A stretch of DNA of 12,720 nt from Kitasatospora phosalacinea (GTDB lineage: Bacteria > Actinomycetota > Actinomycetes > Streptomycetales > Streptomycetaceae). Shown piece by piece: positions 1-7,507 of the stretch. Each line of letters opens with the position of its first letter. The stretch's first letter is position 1. Position numbers and translations under genes: made by a program. The DNA lies in contig NZ_JNYE01000145.1 in NCBI RefSeq assembly GCF_000717185.1, positions 1 through 12,720 on the forward strand, read 5' to 3'. The notes under the pieces are model-generated. The model made no database searches. It was given only the letters and a program-made list of their open reading frames with translations, and was not told where the DNA came from.

Positions 1-3000
1 CGCGCTGGCCGGGGGCGACGATCTGGCCGCTGCGGGTGCCCTGGGCGGCGCCGTCGAGGTAGAGGGTCTGGGTGTCGCCTGCTCCGGTGAGCAGGGCGTA
101 GTGCCACTGGCCGTCGTTGACCGGGTTCGTGGAGGCGATCGGGTTGACCCAGCCGTTCCAGAGCTCGCCGTAGAGCTTGCCAGAGGTGCCGACGTACAGG
201 GCCGGCGTGTAGGGGCTGGTCGTAGAGGCGGCGGGGAAGGCGCCGGCCTGGTAGCCGAACAGCACGCCCTGGCCGGTGGTCTTGAACCACAGGCCGATAC
301 CGGAGTAGGTGGAGGAGCCGAGGAGGCTGGTGGGCAGGGTGACGACGCCGGAGGTGCCGTTGAAGGTCGCCGCGGTCGCACCGCTGCCCGCGCCGGGGCC
401 GGCGGTGCCAAGGGTGACGCCCTGGGCGGAGTAGGTGGCGTTGTCGGTGCCCTGGTTGGCGACTGCCTCGCTCTTGGCCGTGGTGCCGGAGGCTTCGCCC
501 AGGCGCCAGTAGGAGACGGGCGCGGCGTCCAGGACGGCCGAGCGCAGGTGGGAGCCGGGGGTGTAGGTGTAGGTGGTGGACGGTACCGGTCTTGTCGGCG
601 ACGGTGAAGCCGCCGCCAGGAACCGCTGCCAGGGTCTCGAACTCGCCCGCGGGCGAGGTGTAGACGGGCATGCCGGTGGTGGTGCGCGTAGCTGCCGACC
701 ACGGCGTAGTGCCGCCGGAGTGGTACAGGTATTGCATGCCGGTGGCCTTGTCGACGGCCAGCAGGTCCGTTCCGCTGTCTCCGGCCTGGCCGTTGACGGG
801 GGCGAGGTCGCGCAGGTTCTGCCAGCCGGTGCCGAGCTGGACCGGATTGCCGAAGGTGGAGCCACCGAGGGTGGCGTTGCCGGTGCCGGGGTAGAGCAGC
901 AGGTTGCCGGAGCTGTCGATGCCGACGAGGTCGCCGCGGCCGTCGTGGTTGAAGTCGCCACCAGCCAGATCCTTGACGCTGGCCAGGGACATCGCCCCGG
1001 TGAGGCGGACAGCGGAGCCGATCGTGCCGTCCGAGGAAACCGGGTAGGCATAGAGGAGGCCGGTGGAGGCCTCGAACGCGACGAGGTCCTTCTTGCCGTC
1101 GGCCGTTAGCGGCGGGGTGAAGGTGAGGCCGGTCATGGCGTTCCAGCCGCTGCTGGCGAGGGTGATCGGCGCGGCGGGGCTGTTGTTGGTCCGGCCGGGG
1201 TAGAGCTTGAGGGCGCCGCTCTTGTCGACCGCGAGGATGTCTCCGACACCGTCGCCGGTGACATCGCCGCCGGCGATCTGCGACAGGTCCCCCCAGCCAT
1301 CGCCGAGCAGGCGGCGCTTGGCCTGGGAGAAGTCCGGGCCCGGGTAGAGCCACAGCTTGCCGGTGCTGGAGTCGACGGCGACCGCGTCGTCGATGCCGTC
1401 GCCGGTCTGGTCGCCCGCGCCGGCAAGCTGGGTGAGCTGGAAGTCGTTGCGCCCGAACCGCTCGGTGCGGCCGTTGCCCGCGGTCAGAACCACACCGCCG
1501 TCGCCGTCACCGTCCGGGACGACGCTCATGTCGTAGGCGGTGGCCCAGCCCGAGCCGAACAGCGAACCGGTGCGCGGGTCCAGCGAGTTGTAGGTGCGAC
1601 CGACCGCGAGAGCAGGGCCGACGGCGGCGACTGCGGCGTCCGTGGCACTGGTGGTGTAGTTGCCGGCCTGCGGGTCGAAGCTGCGGGTGGTGCCGTTGCC
1701 GACTGCCCCACCGATCCGCGAGGTGATCACCGGCTGCTGCACAGTGGTGCTGAACGGGATCGGCGTGCTTTCCGGGTTCTCCCCGAAGTGGTCGCCTGCC
1801 TTCACCGTCCAGTAGTAGGAGGTGTTCCAGGCCAGCAGGCCGGTGGGGGCCTTCCAAGAGTTACCGGACTGCCAGCCGGATTCGGCGAGCAGCTGCGGGC
1901 TGCCGGCAGCGGGGGCGGTGTAGAGCTTGAAGTCGTAGTCGACGCCGGTGCCGGGAAAGTTGTCCGGGTCGTGGCCGGTGGCGTACAGCTCTGGGGTGAG
2001 GGTGCCGACCTGGGTGTTGCCGAGCGGGAGCGCACTGTCGATCTGGGGGTTGATGTTCTGGGACTGGACCCAAATACAGGCGCCCTGCAGGACCTTGTAG
2101 GAGTCGGAGAGCGACGTGGTGCCGCCGACGTAGCCGTCCCAGCACATCTGGTAGCTCTGCCCGGCGGGCAGCGGCGGGATGGCAGCGTTGAAGGTGACGG
2201 TGTCACCGGTCCTGACCAGGCCGGGCACTCCGGTGAGCGGCACATTGGCCGCAGGGAACACCTCGGTGCCAGAGGAGTTGTAGAACCGGGGCTTGACCTG
2301 CATCGAGGTGCTGTTCCACCAGTTCACCGACGTGTTGGTCATGGTCAGCGCCACGGAGCCGGACTGAGTGGCGGTCGGCGGCGTGTAGGAGGTGGGGGTG
2401 CCATAGGTGGCGGCCCAGTCGGAGTAGGTGATCTCCAGGTAGGGCGGGTAGGAAGTGTTGACGCTGTCGAACTTCTTCCAGCTGTTGACGTCGGTGGAGC
2501 TGGCTGTCATCGCCAGGCCGTAGTTGCTGCCGTCGTTGGCCCAGCTGTTGACCAGCGCGGTGCCCGGGTCGAGCTGGCTTCTGCCGAGCTGGAACACCTC
2601 GTCCCGGACGCCCGCGGAACACTCGGCGCCTGCGGAAGCGGTGTTGACGGCTAGTTGCTGGCCGATCGACAGGCCGGGGAAGTTGTGGATCGTGGCCGGG
2701 TCCCAGCTGCTGTCGATCTTGTTGATGTAGACCGCGTTCGAACCGCAGTCCCACGAGTGGGTGTTGACGATGTGAAGGTTCGCGCCTACGACGAACTGCT
2801 TGTGCAGCGTGCTGCCGACTCCGGGGAAGTACAGGTAGCTGTTGTCGACGTGGGCGCCGTAGTCGTAGGTGCCGACACGCAGTTCGGCTGCTGCCGAGTT
2901 ATTGCCGTTGTAGCCACCGGCACCGGACTCGACGAAGGTCGTCTGCCCGGCGTTCACCTTGGCGGAGCTGGTGGGGTCGACCCGGACCGGGTAGGCGCGG

Positions 3001-4190
3001 GCCTTGTCGTGCAGCCAGCCCGCGTCCAGGTCCATCCGCAGCGCAGGCTTTCCGTCGACAACGGTGAGCGAGTACGTCACCCCCATCGAGGTGGCACCCT
3101 GCCCACTGTGCGCGTCGACGGCCGCGTCCTCCATGCTGCCGTGCGGCATGGTCAGCCGGACGGCACCGGAGGCGTCCTTGAACTGCAGGTCGCCCTGCTC
3201 GGCGACGGCTGGGGTGAGACCGGTCAGGTCGAGCGGGAAGGTCCAGCTGGTGGGGGCGTTGGCGTCGTGCAGGACGAGCGTCTCCTTCACCCCGCTGGCC
3301 AGGCCGTTGTAGACGACGTCGGTGGAGACGGCCGCCGACGGGTAGGTGAGCGTGTCGCCGCTGGCGGTCGCCTTGACGGGGGCGGCACCCTGCAGCCCGT
3401 AGGAGACCTTGTGGCTGGCGTCGAGGGCCAGCGTCACCAGGGAGCTGTCGTCGGCCCGGGCGGCGAAGGAGATCCCCGAGTCGTTGGCTGTCTCGGCCCA
3501 CCGGCCGCTGTTCAGGGCGAAGTTGGTGTCGATGTTCGCCCAACTGCCGTCGGGCTTGCGGTAGTGGACGGGGCGGGGGTAGACGCGGGTGGTCTTGGTT
3601 CCGTCCGGGTTGGCGAAGGTCGCGGAGTCGCGGTCGCGGGCGCCGACGATCTCGGCCCCCTCCGCCGCGGGGCCGGGCAGCGGGGTGGTGTCGGCGGAGG
3701 ACCGGCCCCGGTAGGCCGGGTTCTTGTCCTTCTCCGTCTGGGAGCCGGGCGTGCTGCCCGTCTGCGGGACGCTCGGCGGCTCGACGGCCTTGGCGGCCAC
3801 CGGTTTCCTGGGGTCGTCCGAACTCTGCGGTTCGGCACCCTTGCTCTGTGTTTCGGCGGGCAACTCGCCCGGGGCTGTGGTGTGCTTGCCCGCGCCGACA
3901 CCCGACCTGGACGTGGCCGAGGTCGGCACGCTGCCGGAATGCCCGTCGGCGCTGCCCTCCAGCTGACGGGGCGTGTCTGCCGCGGCGCGGGCCGTCTCGG
4001 CCTTCTCGCTCTGCAGCGCAGTGAACGCCGCGGCGGGCTCGGCAACGGCTGTCTGCACCATGGCCAAGCCGACGAGCGCCGCGAGCCAGCGGCCAGCCTT
4101 GACCGAGGGTGTGGCCGGGCGGCGCTTGGCCGACGGCTGACCCGGGCTGGCGACACGCTGGACGAAGGACTTCACGGACGGGCGACGCAC
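1..4190 (-). CDS. Large exported mosaic protein: DNRLRE-like, FG-GAP propeller within RHS-leader segment, LamG jellyroll (partial, frameshifted)
   Basis: The C-terminus lies outside the window; about 1396 codons are visible. The GTG start at 4190 follows AGGGGAG at 4204-4198 with a 7-nt spacer. Residues 31-56 form a signal peptide (basic KAGR, hydrophobic core, AVA/AAA cleavage options), so the product should be exported. Next come a Ser/Pro-rich linker, a beta-rich N-terminal region (about 179-405), a DNRLRE-like region (about 410-600, opening VNAGQTTFVESGAGGYNGN), and a fibronectin-like segment (about 730-800, ending in NTSYYWTVKAGD). An RHS-leader segment (about 820-910, VGRTYNSLDPRTGSLFGSGW) leads into five FG-GAP repeats (about 917-1175, with DQTGDGIDD, DVTGDGVGD and DFNHDGRGD calcium loops). 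After the propeller the leader resumes with YTSPAGEFETL, then a LamG jellyroll starts (PVSYWRLGEASGTT). The frame changes at about codon 1206. Proteins of this build often continue into RHS repeats with a polymorphic toxin tip; that part is inferred, not seen. The domain reading is confident; the function (surface adhesion or toxin delivery) is inference. Confidence 0.85.
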   Translation of the reverse strand, partial: MRRPSVKSFVQRVASPGQPSAKRRPATPSVKAGRWLAALVGLAMVQTAVAEPAAAFTALQSEKAETARAAADTPRQLEGSADGHSGSVPTSATSRSGVGAGKHTTAPGELPAETQSKGAEPQSSDDPRKPVAAKAVEPPSVPQTGSTPGSQTEKDKNPAYRGRSSADTTPLPGPAAEGAEIVGARDRDSATFANPDGTKTTRVYPRPVHYRKPDGSWANIDTNFALNSGRWAETANDSGISFAARADDSSLVTLALDASHKVSYGLQGAAPVKATASGDTLTYPSAAVSTDVVYNGLASGVKETLVLHDANAPTSWTFPLDLTGLTPAVAEQGDLQFKDASGAVRLTMPHGSMEDAAVDAHSGQGATSMGVTYSLTVVDGKPALRMDLDAGWLHDKARAYPVRVDPTSSAKVNAGQTTFVESGAGGYNGNNSAAAELRVGTYDYGAHVDNSYLYFPGVGSTLHKQFVVGANLHIVNTHSWDCGSNAVYINKIDSSWDPATIHNFPGLSIGQQLAVNTASAGAECSAGVRDEVFQLGRSQLDPGTALVNSWANDGSNYGLAMTASSTDVNSWKKFDSVNTSYPPYLEITYSDWAATYGTPTSYTPPTATQSGSVALTMTNTSVNWWNSTSMQVKPRFYNSSGTEVFPAANVPLTGVPGLVRTGDTVTFNAAIPPLPAGQSYQMCWDGYVGGTTSLSDSYKVLQGACIWVQSQNINPQIDSALPLGNTQVGTLTPELYATGHDPDNFPGTGVDYDFKLYTAPAAGSPQLLAESGWQSGNSWKAPTGLLAWNTSYYWTVKAGDHFGENPESTPIPFSTTVQQPVITSRIGGAVGNGTTRSFDPQAGNYTTSATDAAVAAVGPALAVGRTYNSLDPRTGSLFGSGWATAYDMSVVPDGDGDGGVVLTAGNGRTERFGRNDFQLTQLAGAGDQTGDGIDDAVAVDSSTGKLWLYPGPDFSQAKRRLLGDGWGDLSQIAGGDVTGDGVGDILAVDKSGALKLYPGRTNNSPAAPITLASSGWNAMTGLTFTPPLTADGKKDLVAFEASTGLLYAYPVSSDGTIGSAVRLTGAMSLASVKDLAGGDFNHDGRGDLVGIDSSGNLLLYPGTGNATLGGSTFGNPVQLGTGWQNLRDLAPVNGQAGDSGTDLLAVDKATGMQYLYHSGGTTPWSAATRTTTGMPVYTSPAGEFETLAAVPGGGFTVADKTGTVHHLHLHPRLPPALGRPGRRARLLLAPGRSLRHHGQERGSRQPGHRQRHLLRPGRHPWHRRPRRGQRCDRGDLQRHLRRRHPAHQPPRLLHLLRYRPVVQDHRPGRAVRLPGRRLPRRLYDQPLHAGPVRRHLWQALRRALERLGQPDRLHEPGQRRPVALRPAHRSRRHPDPLPRRRRPGHPQRPDRRPRPA
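572..579 (-). other. Single-base frame change inside the large surface protein
   Basis: Reading leftward from the GTG at 4190, the frame is sensible to VADKTGTVH at about 575. Continuing in that frame gives an Arg/Pro/His-rich nonsense translation. Skipping one base in the CCACCACC stretch restores TYTYTPGSHL and the LamG domain, whose frame then stays open to base 1. The simplest reading is one extra C. It may be a real inactivating insertion or a sequencing error; the sequence alone cannot decide. Confidence 0.8.
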
Positions 4191-4533
4191 GTCGGATCTC
4201 CCCTGGACCGATTCACGGGACCGCACCCACACAGGGCGGACCGCGAATACTTACCGTTCGCACACATGAACCGTCCAGAAGGAGACCGAAGCGAATTGCC
4301 CGTTTTCGGCATCTGCGGCCACCTATGACCAGAATAATATTGCCAATTCTTTACTCATGAGGTCATCATGCGAGACGCTCGGGATTCCCAGGTCGACAGA
4401 CACTCAAAATCGGGTCTTCCGGCCGCCACCTCCCCTTCTGTAGGATCATGTCCCGCCGTCCGATCGGATTGGCTGGAATTCACCGGACTAACCTGGCCGA
4501 AAGTCCTTGGTGCGTACAGGGAGGGAAGGGTTC
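4191..4533. promoter_or_regulatory. Divergent intergenic region with an AT-rich island flanked by ATGACC/GGTCAT
   Basis: This 343-base gap separates the two divergent genes and holds no convincing gene. An AT-rich island (about 4331-4358), unusual in this GC-rich DNA, is flanked by a 6-bp inverted repeat, ATGACC at 4325-4330 and GGTCAT at 4361-4366. It also contains the 8-bp palindrome CTCATGAG at 4354-4361. A possible minus-strand -10 (TAAGTA, 4253-4248) sits about 58 bases ahead of the leftward GTG. A possible plus-strand -10 (TAGGAT, 4441-4446) sits ahead of the protease. No good -35 accompanies either, so the promoter calls are tentative. Confidence 0.4.
4519..4524 (+). promoter_or_regulatory. 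Ribosome binding site that sets the protease start
   Basis: GGGAGG lies 9 bases upstream of the GTG at 4534. Longer starts exist in the same frame (TTG 4507, GTG 4510) but lie in front of this site and have no purine-rich site of their own. The GTG at 4534 also gives a compact signal peptide, so it is preferred. Confidence 0.7.
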
Positions 4534-5763
4534 GTGTCAGTCCGTTGGCGCAGCCGAACAGCCGGTGCAGCAGTGACTGTCGTGCTCTGGGCGGCAACGA
4601 TCGGGCCGGCTATAGCCTCCGATCCGATCCGCGGCAGCGAGTGGCCACTGGACGCACAGCACTTCCAAGCGGACAAGACCTGGGCGCTCTCCCGCGGCGA
4701 CGGCGTGACAATCGCCGTGGTGGACAGCGGCGTCGCCGCCTCACACCCGGATCTGGCCGGACAGGTCCTGCCAGGCACCAGCCTGCTGGGCGACGGCGGG
4801 GACGGCCGCAGTGACACCTCCGGCGACTCGCACGGCACCGCGGTATCCGGAATCATCGCCGGCACCGGTGGTGCCGACGGCCAGGGCATGACGGGACTGG
4901 CTCCCGGTGCGAAGATCCTGCCCGTCAAGGTGACCGCAGACGACCAGGTTTCGCCCTCCACGGTGGCGCAGGGCATCGTCTGGGCCGTCGACCACGGCGC
5001 GAAGATCGTCAACGTCTCGATCGGAACGGAGAGCCCCGATCCGCTGCTGAAGCAGGCCGTGGCGTACGCCCTGCGCCAGGACGCGGTCGTGGTCGCCTCT
5101 GCTGGAAACGAAGGCGAGAAGGGCAATCCAGTTCAGTACCCGGCCGCGTTCCCCGGTGTGCTGTCGGTCTCCGGAGTCAACCAGGACGGCTCGTTCTGGG
5201 CTCCCAGCGAATCCGGTGCGAGCGTGGCCGTGGCCGCCCCGGCCAGTGACGTCTACTCGACCAACGACCAAGGCCAATACGTCCACGCCGAGGGCACCAG
5301 CTACGCGGCCGCCTACGTCTCCGCCACCGCCGCTCTGATTCGCTCGCGGTGGCCGCAACTGACCCAGGGCCAAGTGGTACGTCGCATCATCACCGGCACC
5401 AAAGAACACCGTGCCGCACCGGACGCCCGCTTCGGCTACGGCCTGCTCGACCCGCTCTCCGCCCTGACCGTGGACGTCCCCACCAGCGACCTGAGCAATC
5501 CCCTGGCTTCCCCTGCTGCCGCCCACCCCAAGGCTTCTGCCCCGAGCCGGTCACCCCGGCCCCTCTGGACCGTGGGTGCCCTGCTCGCACTGAGCGCCGC
5601 CGCAGGTACGGCCTTCCTGTGGCGGCGGAGCGCCAGGACGGTCAAGGTACCGGTCTCGCCAACGCCGCGCGCGCCAGGAAAGAACTCTCCGCAGCTGACA
5701 CCGAAGCGTTCACCTAAAGTCAAGGCGAATGGCAAGACTTCAGCCAGACAATCCGGACAGTGA
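4534..5763 (+). CDS. Mycosin-like membrane-anchored S8 serine protease
   Basis: The 409-residue product is a subtilisin-family serine protease that should act outside the membrane. From the chosen GTG, residues 1-29 form a signal peptide (basic start, hydrophobic TVVLWAATIGPAIA). The S8 catalytic residues are all present: Asp64 in IAVVDSGV, His100 in GDSHGTAVSG, oxyanion Asn192 in ASAGNEG and Ser256 in EGTSYAAAYVSA. A Ser/Pro linker leads to one C-terminal membrane helix (about 344-363, LWTVGALLALSAAAGTAFLW) and a basic cytosolic tail. Signal peptide, S8 domain, Pro-rich linker and C-terminal helix in this order is the layout of mycosins (MycP), the proteases of actinobacterial type VII secretion. 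No type VII core gene is in the window, so 'mycosin-like' rests on architecture only. It is divergent from the large exported protein, a plausible substrate. The protease call is firm; the partner is inferred. Confidence 0.92.
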   Translation: MSVRWRSRTAGAAVTVVLWAATIGPAIASDPIRGSEWPLDAQHFQADKTWALSRGDGVTIAVVDSGVAASHPDLAGQVLPGTSLLGDGGDGRSDTSGDSHGTAVSGIIAGTGGADGQGMTGLAPGAKILPVKVTADDQVSPSTVAQGIVWAVDHGAKIVNVSIGTESPDPLLKQAVAYALRQDAVVVASAGNEGEKGNPVQYPAAFPGVLSVSGVNQDGSFWAPSESGASVAVAAPASDVYSTNDQGQYVHAEGTSYAAAYVSATAALIRSRWPQLTQGQVVRRIITGTKEHRAAPDARFGYGLLDPLSALTVDVPTSDLSNPLASPAAAHPKASAPSRSPRPLWTVGALLALSAAAGTAFLWRRSARTVKVPVSPTPRAPGKNSPQLTPKRSPKVKANGKTSARQSGQ

Positions 5764-5770
5764 ACTGGGA

Positions 5771-5825
5771 GCCGAAAATTTTTCTTCGGCCAAAATATCC
5801 CTGCCGACCAAAATAGTCGGCCGAA
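5771..5825. repeat. Cluster of hairpins and an 18-bp-spaced direct repeat between protease and BMP-like gene
   Basis: Seven bases after the protease stop begins a hairpin with stem GCCGAA (5771-5776) / TTCGGC (5785-5790) and an 8-nt AT-rich loop. A second has stem GCCGAC (5803-5808) / GTCGGC (5816-5821). The outer arms TTCGGCC (5785-5791) and GGCCGAA (5819-5825) can also pair, so the two folds exclude each other. The 8-mer CCAAAATA occurs at 5790-5797 and 5808-5815. It could be a weak terminator for the protease or an operator and leader for the gene at 5927. There is no U-tract, so terminator function is unproven. Confidence 0.5.
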
Positions 5826-5926
5826 ATTAGTCCGGGTCTCAAGCCTGAAAACTATCCCAACCTGGAGCGATCCAGCCCGGACGGCTTCGCATTCCGCTCG
5901 CACGACGTACAGGAACCGATGGTCCC

Positions 5927-6457
5927 GTGAAGGTATCCTTTTCCCTGCGCACCTCCCGCGGTCTCGTCCTGGCTGCCGCAACCACCGTTGTATTGCTCGG
6001 AGCATCTCTGACGATCTGGCTATGGCCTGGCACCGACGGCGATCCTCTGGCGAAGGTCACGGCGAACGACTACTCGGGCCGCCCGTCGGTGTGCCTGGCT
6101 GCCGACGACTCCGTGGCTTCGGCGCAGATAGTTCAGCACACCTGGACGGTGCTCCAACAGTCCGGCCAGGACAGCCAGGTCAATGTGCAGCAACTCGTGG
6201 TACCTGCCAAGGACACAGCCGAGGCCGTTCCCTACCTAGCCGGTCTGGTCGCCCAGCGCTGCACCATGGTCGTCACTGCTGGCGCGGCCTTTGACCGCGC
6301 GCTGCCCAGCATCGTCAAGGATGCGCCGCACGTCCGCTTCGTCGCCATCGACCCGCCAGCCGGGACTGATCTCAAGGGCACGACCGCGTTGACCTCCGAT
6401 CAGCTTCCGGACCGCCTCGGCCAGAACGTCCGTGACCTCGTCACGGAACACTCGTAA
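5927..6457 (+). CDS. Small membrane-anchored protein resembling part of a BMP/Med-type binding protein
   Basis: The 176-residue product starts at GTG 5927; AGGAA lies 11 bases upstream, a rather long gap. The nearby ATG at 5919 stops after three codons and is excluded. Residues 11-33 form one uncleaved-looking membrane helix (LVLAAATTVVLLGASLTIWL) after a basic start, so the rest should face outward. The outer part resembles one lobe of basic-membrane-protein binding folds: beta strand RPSVCLAADDS (52-62), helix, strand QLVVPAKDT (89-97), helix, then TMVVTAGAAFDRALPSI (113-129) and VRFVAIDPPAG (136-146). It has no lipobox, and full BMP proteins are about twice as long, so transport function is doubtful. 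Cys56 and Cys112 could form a disulfide. It follows the mycosin-like protease on the same strand with 163 bases between, and may be a surface partner of it. The gene is real; the family link is moderate. Confidence 0.75.
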   Translation: MKVSFSLRTSRGLVLAAATTVVLLGASLTIWLWPGTDGDPLAKVTANDYSGRPSVCLAADDSVASAQIVQHTWTVLQQSGQDSQVNVQQLVVPAKDTAEAVPYLAGLVAQRCTMVVTAGAAFDRALPSIVKDAPHVRFVAIDPPAGTDLKGTTALTSDQLPDRLGQNVRDLVTEHS

Positions 6458-6462
6458 CACGC

Positions 6463-6738
6463 TTACAGTGTCGGCCTGTTGGACCGCCGCCAGCGGTGCG
6501 GCCAGTAGTCGGCCACTTGCGAGACGAGCAACGTCAGCCGGGTCGTCTCGTCGGCGAGCAGGGCAGTGGCGAAGTCGACATCGGTGTGCCGCAGTCGGGG
6601 GAAGAATCCGTTGATACTGCGAGCATACTTGCCTGTCTGTCGGTAGATGGGGATACGCCTCCTGACGGCTCTGAGCCAGCGACGGACACGAACCGGCAGT
6701 GAAAGGACATGGGCCAGCCGCCTTCTGGCTTCGCTCCC
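6463..6738 (-). pseudogene. Coding remnant without start codon, C-terminal end of an unidentified protein
   Basis: This frame is open from an in-frame TAG (6741-6739) to TAA (6465-6463), 91 codons. It reads like real protein: GKYARSINGFFPRLRHTDVD, then FATALLADETTRLTLLVSQ, then VADYWPHRWRRSN. Third positions are mostly G or C and residue use is balanced. No ATG or GTG lies in the open part, so the 5' end must be lost or displaced by a frameshift. It converges on the BMP-like gene, with the two stops about six bases apart. I do not recognise the family. A forward frame over the same bases (6496-6702) has weaker codon bias and is less likely. Confidence 0.45.
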
Positions 6739-7069
6739 CTAGCCGCACAGCCAAGACCGACAGGTGGCCTGACTCCGGGCCCCCGCCGGTTGCCGAGGGA
6801 CGGTCACCACTGAGACGGGACAGGCCAGAGAGAGCGGCCACCACTCCGCCGACCTTGTGCGGACGATCTTGCTTCAAGCCAGTTACTAGAGGACTGACGG
6901 ACCTCCGCGCCACGCGGCGCCCACCACTCCGTCGATCAGGCACGCGAACACGAGTTGGCTGCTGCCGGACTGACATGGACGATGGATAGGGTCACCTTGC
7001 CGAGGGCCGCCTCGGCCCTCGCACTCACCCGGTACGGTGTGAGCGGTCTGGGACGAGCAGGGGGTTCGG
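6739..7069. other. Stretch without a convincing gene
   Basis: No frame in these 331 bases combines good codon bias, a start and a ribosome site. It may be the decayed upstream part of the minus-strand remnant at 6463-6738. Apart from the hairpin at 7001-7021 and a short dyad CTCAC (7024-7028) / GTGAG (7039-7043) ahead of the next gene, I see nothing structured. Confidence 0.5.
7001..7021. terminator. Perfect 9-bp hairpin
   Basis: CGAGGGCCG (7001-7009), loop CCT, CGGCCCTCG (7013-7021). The short loop and long GC stem are typical of actinomycete terminators without a U-tract. It lies about 49 bases before the gene at 7070, so it may stop read-through from the left and insulate that gene. Confidence 0.55.
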
Positions 7070-7402
7070 GTGGTGGACGTTTCGCCCGCACGGGCTCTGG
7101 CCCGTGCGACGGCTGTCGGCGGGCGGGTGGCAGATCTGGTGCAACGGAAGCCCCGAGGAACAGACCAGAAGTGTCGCTGGGAGCTCGTCGTGACCCTCTC
7201 CGGCACCCCCGACGACCGGGCGGCCGCCGCGTGGATCATCGCCGACGAGATCATGCAGGAACGCACCGGCAGGCGCCCACGGACCTACGGGACGTGGCGC
7301 GAGGCCACCCCTGAACGGGACGACGCTGACCGGGACCGACGAGCCTGTGTAGGCCGTGCCGCCGGTGGAGTTGCAGCCGGATGTCCTGGACGACCAGCTT
7401 GA
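7070..7402 (+). CDS. Small unidentified protein, C-terminus uncertain
   Basis: The frame starts at GTG 7070 or the adjacent GTG 7073, behind AGGGGG at about 7059-7064, a good spacing for either. The first 75 or so residues read convincingly: KCRWELVVTLSGTPDD is a plausible beta strand and turn, followed by a helix AAAAWIIADEIMQERTG, and codon bias is strong. After about residue 82 the composition becomes Arg/Ala/Gly-rich and less natural. A neighbouring frame gives a stop (TAG 7350-7352) just before another possible start at 7356, so a frame error near 7316 would shorten the protein. No signal peptide or membrane helix is visible. I do not recognise the family. Confidence 0.5.
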   Translation: MVDVSPARALARATAVGGRVADLVQRKPRGTDQKCRWELVVTLSGTPDDRAAAAWIIADEIMQERTGRRPRTYGTWREATPERDDADRDRRACVGRAAGGVAAGCPGRPA

Positions 7403-7507
7403 TCGGGCGGCTGCCGGGAAGCGGCAGTCGATCGCCTCGAAGCGGCGATCACCGCCTCGTGGGCAACCATCACAAGAGCGGCGGGTGTGATCGTAGAACG
7501 GTCATAG
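7356..7507 (+). pseudogene. Frame-broken small reading frame
   Basis: From GTG 7356 one frame reads VELQPDVLDDQLDRAAA, then degrades. At about 7416 the neighbouring frame continues naturally as REAAVDRLEAAITAS, then WATITRAAGVIVERS, to TAG 7505-7507. Joined by one missing base this gives an acidic then helical protein of about 50 residues. No clear ribosome site precedes the GTG. It may be a decayed small gene or may reflect a sequence error; function is unknown. Confidence 0.3.

Noticed and set aside
1788..4328. Long forward-strand open frames (1788-2654 and 2655-4328)
   Set aside because: They lie opposite the large leftward gene, have Gly/Val/Arg-rich composition without domain motifs, and mirror its codon periodicity; they are GC-driven shadows.
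4507..4533. Upstream TTG/GTG starts for the protease
   Set aside because: They precede the purine-rich ribosome site, which fits the GTG at 4534; the extra residues do not improve the signal peptide.
4368..4814. Forward ATG frame in the divergent region
   Set aside because: It runs into the protease gene in another frame, becomes Arg/Gly-rich and has no ribosome site.
4534..6457. A full type VII secretion locus
   Set aside because: Only the protease has mycosin layout; no WXG100, EccB/C/D/E or FtsK-like gene is present in the window.
6236..6976. A 246-codon minus-strand frame
   Set aside because: It overlaps the BMP-like gene and the better minus-strand remnant frame; composition is Arg/Ser-rich and unnatural.
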